NCBI RefSeq assembly: GCF_019352175.1
Contig: NZ_JACBYI010000004.1
Location: 1-64,000, forward strand
Reading direction: 5' to 3'
Origin: Paenibacillus sp. S150
Lineage (GTDB): Bacteria; Bacillota; Bacilli; Paenibacillales; Paenibacillaceae
DNA: 64,000 nucleotides
The translations under genes were made by a program, and so were the position numbers. This document shows, in pieces, positions 60,659 to 64,000 of the stretch; position 1 is the first letter of the stretch, and each line of letters opens with the position of its first letter. The notes under the pieces are model-generated. The model did not search any database and was not told the origin of the DNA. It saw only the letters and a list, made by a program, of their open reading frames with translations.

Positions 60659-62680
60659 ATGGATTATATGGATAATATCCGCAACAAGCTGGCGCTGCTG
60701 CCCGATCTGCCCGGGTGCTATCTGATGAAGAATGATGAGGGCACCATTATTTATGTGGGCAAGGCCAAGGTCTTGAAGAATCGGGTCCGCTCGTATTTTA
60801 CGGGCAGCCACAACGGCAAAACCCAGCGGCTTGTCGCCAATATTGCCGATTTTGAGTATATCGTTACGTCCAGCAATATGGAAGCGCTCATTCTGGAGTG
60901 CAACCTGATCAAGAAGCATATGCCGCGTTATAATGTGCTTTTGAAGGATGATAAGACCTTTCCTTATTTGAAAATCACGAATGAAGCTCATCCGCGCCTG
61001 GAGGTTACGCGCCGGGTGATTAAAGATAAAGCCAAATATTTCGGTCCGTATCCGAATGCATACGCGGCCCATCAGACCAAGAAGCTGCTCGACCGGATGT
61101 ATCCGCTGCGCAAATGCGGCGTGATGCCCAAGGAGGTCTGCCTGTATTATCACATGGGCCAGTGTCTGGCGCCCTGCGAGAAGGAGGTGCAGAGGTCCGC
61201 TTACGAGGAAATTACGCAGAGCATCGCCGGTTTTCTCGGAGGCGGCCATGAGGCGGTCAAGAAGGATCTGCAGAAGAAAATGCAGGAGGCCGCAGAGGAG
61301 CTGTATTTCGAGCGGGCGAAGGAGCTGCGGGACCAGATCATCCACATCGATGCGGTGATGGAGAAGCAGAAGATCAACACGGCCGATACGAAAGACCGCG
61401 ATGTATTCGGCTATGCCGTGGACAAAGGCTGGATGTGCGTGCAGATTCTGTATATGCGCCAGGGGAAAATGATTCAGCGGCACTCCTCCGTGTTCCCGTT
61501 CTACGGGGAGGCATACAGCGATTTCATCTCCTATGTGACGCAATATTACAGCGACAATCCGGCGCTTCCGCAGGAAATCCTGCTGCCGGATACGGTGCTT
61601 GAGGGCACGGACAAATCCGGCAGGCCGCAACTGGCCGCTTACGGCGAAGCTGAGGGGGCCGGTGCGGAAGGGGCGCCGGATGCTGCTCCGGAGAACGCCG
61701 GGGCAGCGGATGGGGCGAATGCACCGTTATTGGCCCCTGTAGAGCAGGCGGATGCAACATTGAATGCTGCAGCGCGTGAAGCTGCGGAGGCTGAGGCTGC
61801 CGCAGAAGGGACCGTGGACGCGGCCGGCGGCGCGGCTGCCCTGCAGGAATGGCTGGGCGTCAAGGTGCTGGTGCCGCAGCGCGGGCTGAAGAAGCAGATG
61901 GTCGGGATGGCCTGCCAGAACGGCCGGGTTGCACTGGACGAGAAGTTCCGCCTCATTGAGCGGGACGAGGAACGCACCTCCGGCGCAGCCGCCAGCCTGG
62001 GCCAGAGCCTGGGCCTGGAGTCGGTTAGCCGGATTGAGGCTTTTGACAACTCGAATATCCAGGGGACGAATCCGGTATCCGCGATGGTTGTCTTCATAGA
62101 CGGCAAACCGGCGCGGAAGGAATACCGCAAATACAAGGTCCGCTCCGTACAGGGGCCGGATGATTACGAAACGATGCGCGAGGTGATCCGCCGCCGTTAT
62201 GAGCGCGTGCTGAAGGAGAACCTGCCGCAGCCGGATCTGATTGTGGTCGATGGAGGGAAGGGGCAGATCTCTTCCGCCATTGATATTCTGCAGAATGAGC
62301 TGGGGCTGTACATCCCGGTCTGCGGTCTGGTGAAGGACGATAAGCACAGGACGGCGCAGCTGCTGGTGGGCGATTCCGCCGAGCCGGTGCGCCTGGAGCG
62401 GGACAGCCAGGAATTCTACCTGCTGCAGCGCATCCAGGATGAGGTTCACCGGTTTGCGGTTACATTCCACCGCGAGCAGCGCGGCAAATCGATGGTGGCC
62501 TCGAAGCTCGACTCCATTCCGGGCATCGGCGAGAAACGCCGGAAGCTGCTCTTGAAGCATTTTGGCTCGCTCAAAAAAATTAAGGAAGCCGCCATCGAGG
62601 ATTTCCGTCCGCTGTCCATCGGCGACAAGCTGGCTGCACAGATTCTGGAAGCCTTGAAGGACGAGGAGCCGTCATTATAA
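60659..62680 (+). CDS. uvrC: Excinuclease ABC subunit C with a low-complexity insertion
   Basis: A 673-residue nucleotide-excision-repair endonuclease. N-terminal GIY-YIG domain ([20 protein letters not shown]), Cys-rich loop ([20 protein letters not shown]), UVR motif, RNase H-like endonuclease ([28 protein letters not shown]) and C-terminal HhH ([20 protein letters not shown]). Usual length is about 590-620; about 75 extra residues lie near 320-396 (61612-61848), rich in Ala, Glu and Gly ([20 protein letters not shown]). The insert falls between the UVR and nuclease parts and keeps the frame. GTGGGGGAG precedes the ATG. Confidence 0.96.
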   Translation: MDYMDNIRNKLALLPDLPGCYLMKNDEGTIIYVGKAKVLKNRVRSYFTGSHNGKTQRLVANIADFEYIVTSSNMEALILECNLIKKHMPRYNVLLKDDKTFPYLKITNEAHPRLEVTRRVIKDKAKYFGPYPNAYAAHQTKKLLDRMYPLRKCGVMPKEVCLYYHMGQCLAPCEKEVQRSAYEEITQSIAGFLGGGHEAVKKDLQKKMQEAAEELYFERAKELRDQIIHIDAVMEKQKINTADTKDRDVFGYAVDKGWMCVQILYMRQGKMIQRHSSVFPFYGEAYSDFISYVTQYYSDNPALPQEILLPDTVLEGTDKSGRPQLAAYGEAEGAGAEGAPDAAPENAGAADGANAPLLAPVEQADATLNAAAREAAEAEAAAEGTVDAAGGAAALQEWLGVKVLVPQRGLKKQMVGMACQNGRVALDEKFRLIERDEERTSGAAASLGQSLGLESVSRIEAFDNSNIQGTNPVSAMVVFIDGKPARKEYRKYKVRSVQGPDDYETMREVIRRRYERVLKENLPQPDLIVVDGGKGQISSAIDILQNELGLYIPVCGLVKDDKHRTAQLLVGDSAEPVRLERDSQEFYLLQRIQDEVHRFAVTFHREQRGKSMVASKLDSIPGIGEKRRKLLLKHFGSLKKIKEAAIEDFRPLSIGDKLAAQILEALKDEEPSL

Positions 62681-62740
62681 AGAATAATATGCTGATCCCG
62701 GCTGTTTTTGTCAGGCGAAAAAAGAGTTGAAAATTGCGTG

Positions 62741-62770
62741 TTGACCGTGCCTGCACCGGATAAGTACGAT
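62741..62770 (+). promoter_or_regulatory. Possible sigma-A promoter of the GH3 gene
   Basis: TTGACC at 62741-62746, 18-bp spacer, TACGAT at 62765-62770, 80 bp before the start. Confidence 0.5.
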
Positions 62771-62850
62771 AAGGACACTTCAGAGAAGCCGGAATCCGAT
62801 TCCGTCAGTGGACGCTCTGGGGATTATCCGGATGCATAAGGAGAGGCGCA

Positions 62851-64000
62851 ATGAACATTTCCGATTGGAGTTTGGAAAAAAAGGTTGGACAGCTTGTGGT
62901 GGGCGGCTTCAGCGGCCGGGAGATTACTGAAGAGGTTCGCTCTCTGGTACAGGAGCATCACGCCGGAGGTGTTATTTTATTCAGCCGCAGCATCGGTTCT
63001 CTGGAGCAATTATCCGGGCTGACGACGGAGCTTCAGGAGCTGGCCGGTGCCGGCGGCGGCGCCCCCCTCTTGATCGCCATTGACCAGGAGGGCGGCCAAA
63101 ATATCCATGTGCGTGAAGGGGTGACATTGACGCCGGGAAACATGGCGCTTGGTGCTGCCGGAGACGAAGAAGGCGTCTATCAAGCGGCCCGGATCAGCGG
63201 GCAGGAGCTGCGCGCCTTGGGCATCAATGTAAACTATGCACCGGATGTGGATGTGAATAATAATCCGCTTAATCCTGTTATTGGTATCCGTTCTTACGGT
63301 GAAGACCCGCAGCTGGTCGGGCGGTTTGGCGCCGCGGCTGTCCGCGGCTTTCAGGATGAGGGAATTACGGCGACCGCCAAGCATTTTCCGGGGCACGGGG
63401 ATACAAGCATGGATTCCCATATCGACCTGCCTACAATCCGCCACTCCATGGAGCGCCTGGAATCGCTTGAGCTGGTGCCGTTTCAACGGGCGATTGAAGC
63501 CGGAGTCGATATGATTATGACGGCGCATATTGTATTCTCCGAGCTTGAACCTGAAGGGGTTCCCGCGACGCTGTCCCATCGGGTGGTGACCGGGCTGTTG
63601 AGGGAACGCCTGCAATTTGCCGGGGTGATTACAACCGACTGTCTGGAAATGAAGGCGATAGCCGACAGGTACGGTCCGGCGGAAGGGGCGGTCAGGGCGC
63701 TGGAGGCCGGTGTGGACCTCGTGCTGGTCAGCCATACCTATGCCGAGCAGGTCAATGTGATCACCGCCATTCTGGAAGCTCTGAAGACCGGACGTCTTAC
63801 TGAAGAGCGCATCGAGCTTTCGGTCCGCCGGATACTGGCAATGAAGGAGCGGCGGCGGATGGGAGAACCGCAGGGGGGCTGGCCGCAGATTGCCGGCTCT
63901 ATAGGCCTTCCCGCCTCCCGGGCCGTGGTCCGTGAGCTTGCAGAGCGCAGTGTGACGCTGGTCAAGGATGAAGGGGTTCTGCCGCTTGATCCGGGTTTGC
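62851..64000 (+). CDS. nagZ: GH3 beta-N-acetylhexosaminidase, NagZ type (cut by window edge)
   Basis: The first 383 residues of a glycoside hydrolase family 3 protein, open to the window end. IAIDQEGGQNIHV, the KHFPGHGDTSMDSH motif (His of the catalytic dyad) and TTDCLEMKAI with the Asp nucleophile mark NagZ-like enzymes, which remove GlcNAc from muropeptides during wall recycling. No signal peptide is seen, so it may be cytoplasmic. The ATG at 62851 has AAGGAGAGG upstream. A C-terminal GH3 domain (present in the Bacillus type) would lie beyond the window. Confidence 0.9.
   Translation, partial: MNISDWSLEKKVGQLVVGGFSGREITEEVRSLVQEHHAGGVILFSRSIGSLEQLSGLTTELQELAGAGGGAPLLIAIDQEGGQNIHVREGVTLTPGNMALGAAGDEEGVYQAARISGQELRALGINVNYAPDVDVNNNPLNPVIGIRSYGEDPQLVGRFGAAAVRGFQDEGITATAKHFPGHGDTSMDSHIDLPTIRHSMERLESLELVPFQRAIEAGVDMIMTAHIVFSELEPEGVPATLSHRVVTGLLRERLQFAGVITTDCLEMKAIADRYGPAEGAVRALEAGVDLVLVSHTYAEQVNVITAILEALKTGRLTEERIELSVRRILAMKERRRMGEPQGGWPQIAGSIGLPASRAVVRELAERSVTLVKDEGVLPLDPGL

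Noticed and set aside
1..64000. CRISPR arrays, rRNA, tRNA genes, prophage or anti-phage operons
   Set aside because: No regularly spaced 24-40 bp repeats with unique spacers, no tRNA-like or rRNA segments, and no integrase, terminase, Cas or restriction genes were recognised. The 81-bp array has no spacers and is coding.

Overview
The window reads as a chromosomal segment of a spore-forming Bacillota close to Paenibacillus. The sporulation genes (an alpha/beta-type SASP with a sigma-G promoter, ylbJ, lytH, sda), the Gram-positive primosome genes dnaB and dnaI, the T-box and S-box leaders, the AGGAGG ribosome sites and the roughly 50-55% GC of the genes all point that way. Gene order repeatedly matches the yut/yun/yui/yum neighbourhood of Bacillus subtilis: lytH-lipA-yutD, nfu-yuzB-yutJ, the iscA-type gene, and fnr(yumC)-ndh(yumB)-yuiB. 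No rRNA, tRNA, CRISPR array, prophage or complete insertion sequence was seen.

Layout. 0-2.3 kb: three genes whose products begin M/L/V-P-N-x-x-x-F, one carrying exact 81-bp tandem repeats, then a decayed hydrolase. 2.4-8.2 kb: a LacI-type regulator divergent from a GH13 glucosidase, then lytH, lipoyl synthase and yutD. 8.2-9.6 kb: gene-free and packed with dispersed repeats. 9.6-19.5 kb: an S41 protease, a copper-amine-oxidase-N-like protein, NAD kinase, ylbJ, a 31-residue membrane microprotein, truncated haemoglobin, yycC and oligoendopeptidase F. 19.5-25.6 kb: SASP, aldose epimerase, T-box/trpS, a YfhP-like protein, and haem O synthase with SCO. 25.6-27.3 kb: more dispersed repeats around a Toprim gene. 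27.4-38.4 kb: an MFS transporter, a membrane transglutaminase, two tandem class B penicillin-binding proteins, a HAD phosphatase, a MurJ/YtgP-type flippase and a YtpP-like thioredoxin. 38.4-49.6 kb: haem A synthase, a UbiD decarboxylase, a HEPN protein, the SAM riboswitch with metNIQ, Fe-S carriers, an NDH-2-like protein and mqnE. 49.6-56.4 kb: repeats, an ATP-grasp protein, sda behind a cluster of DnaA boxes, fnr, ndh, hemQ and yuiB. 56.4-64 kb: an apparent 185-bp MITE inserted into a dispersed repeat, then dnaB-dnaI, yqzM, trxA, uvrC with a low-complexity insert, and the start of a GH3 N-acetylhexosaminidase.

Functional links. ctaA, ctaB, SCO, hemQ, mqnE, the UbiD protein and ndh all serve haem, menaquinone and the aerobic respiratory chain. 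lytH, ylbJ, ssp and sda serve sporulation, and sda connects replication initiation (DnaA) to sporulation. The PBPs, the flippase and nagZ serve the cell wall.

The most unusual content is between genes. There is a family of about 23-bp elements (core AGTGGGAAAAAGTAC) with 13 copies in three clusters, a three-copy 215-300 bp repeat, a family of GAAACGG/CCGTTTC hairpins, and a non-autonomous element with 16-17 bp terminal inverted repeats and an 8-bp target duplication. All assignments are from reading the sequence; no database search was run.
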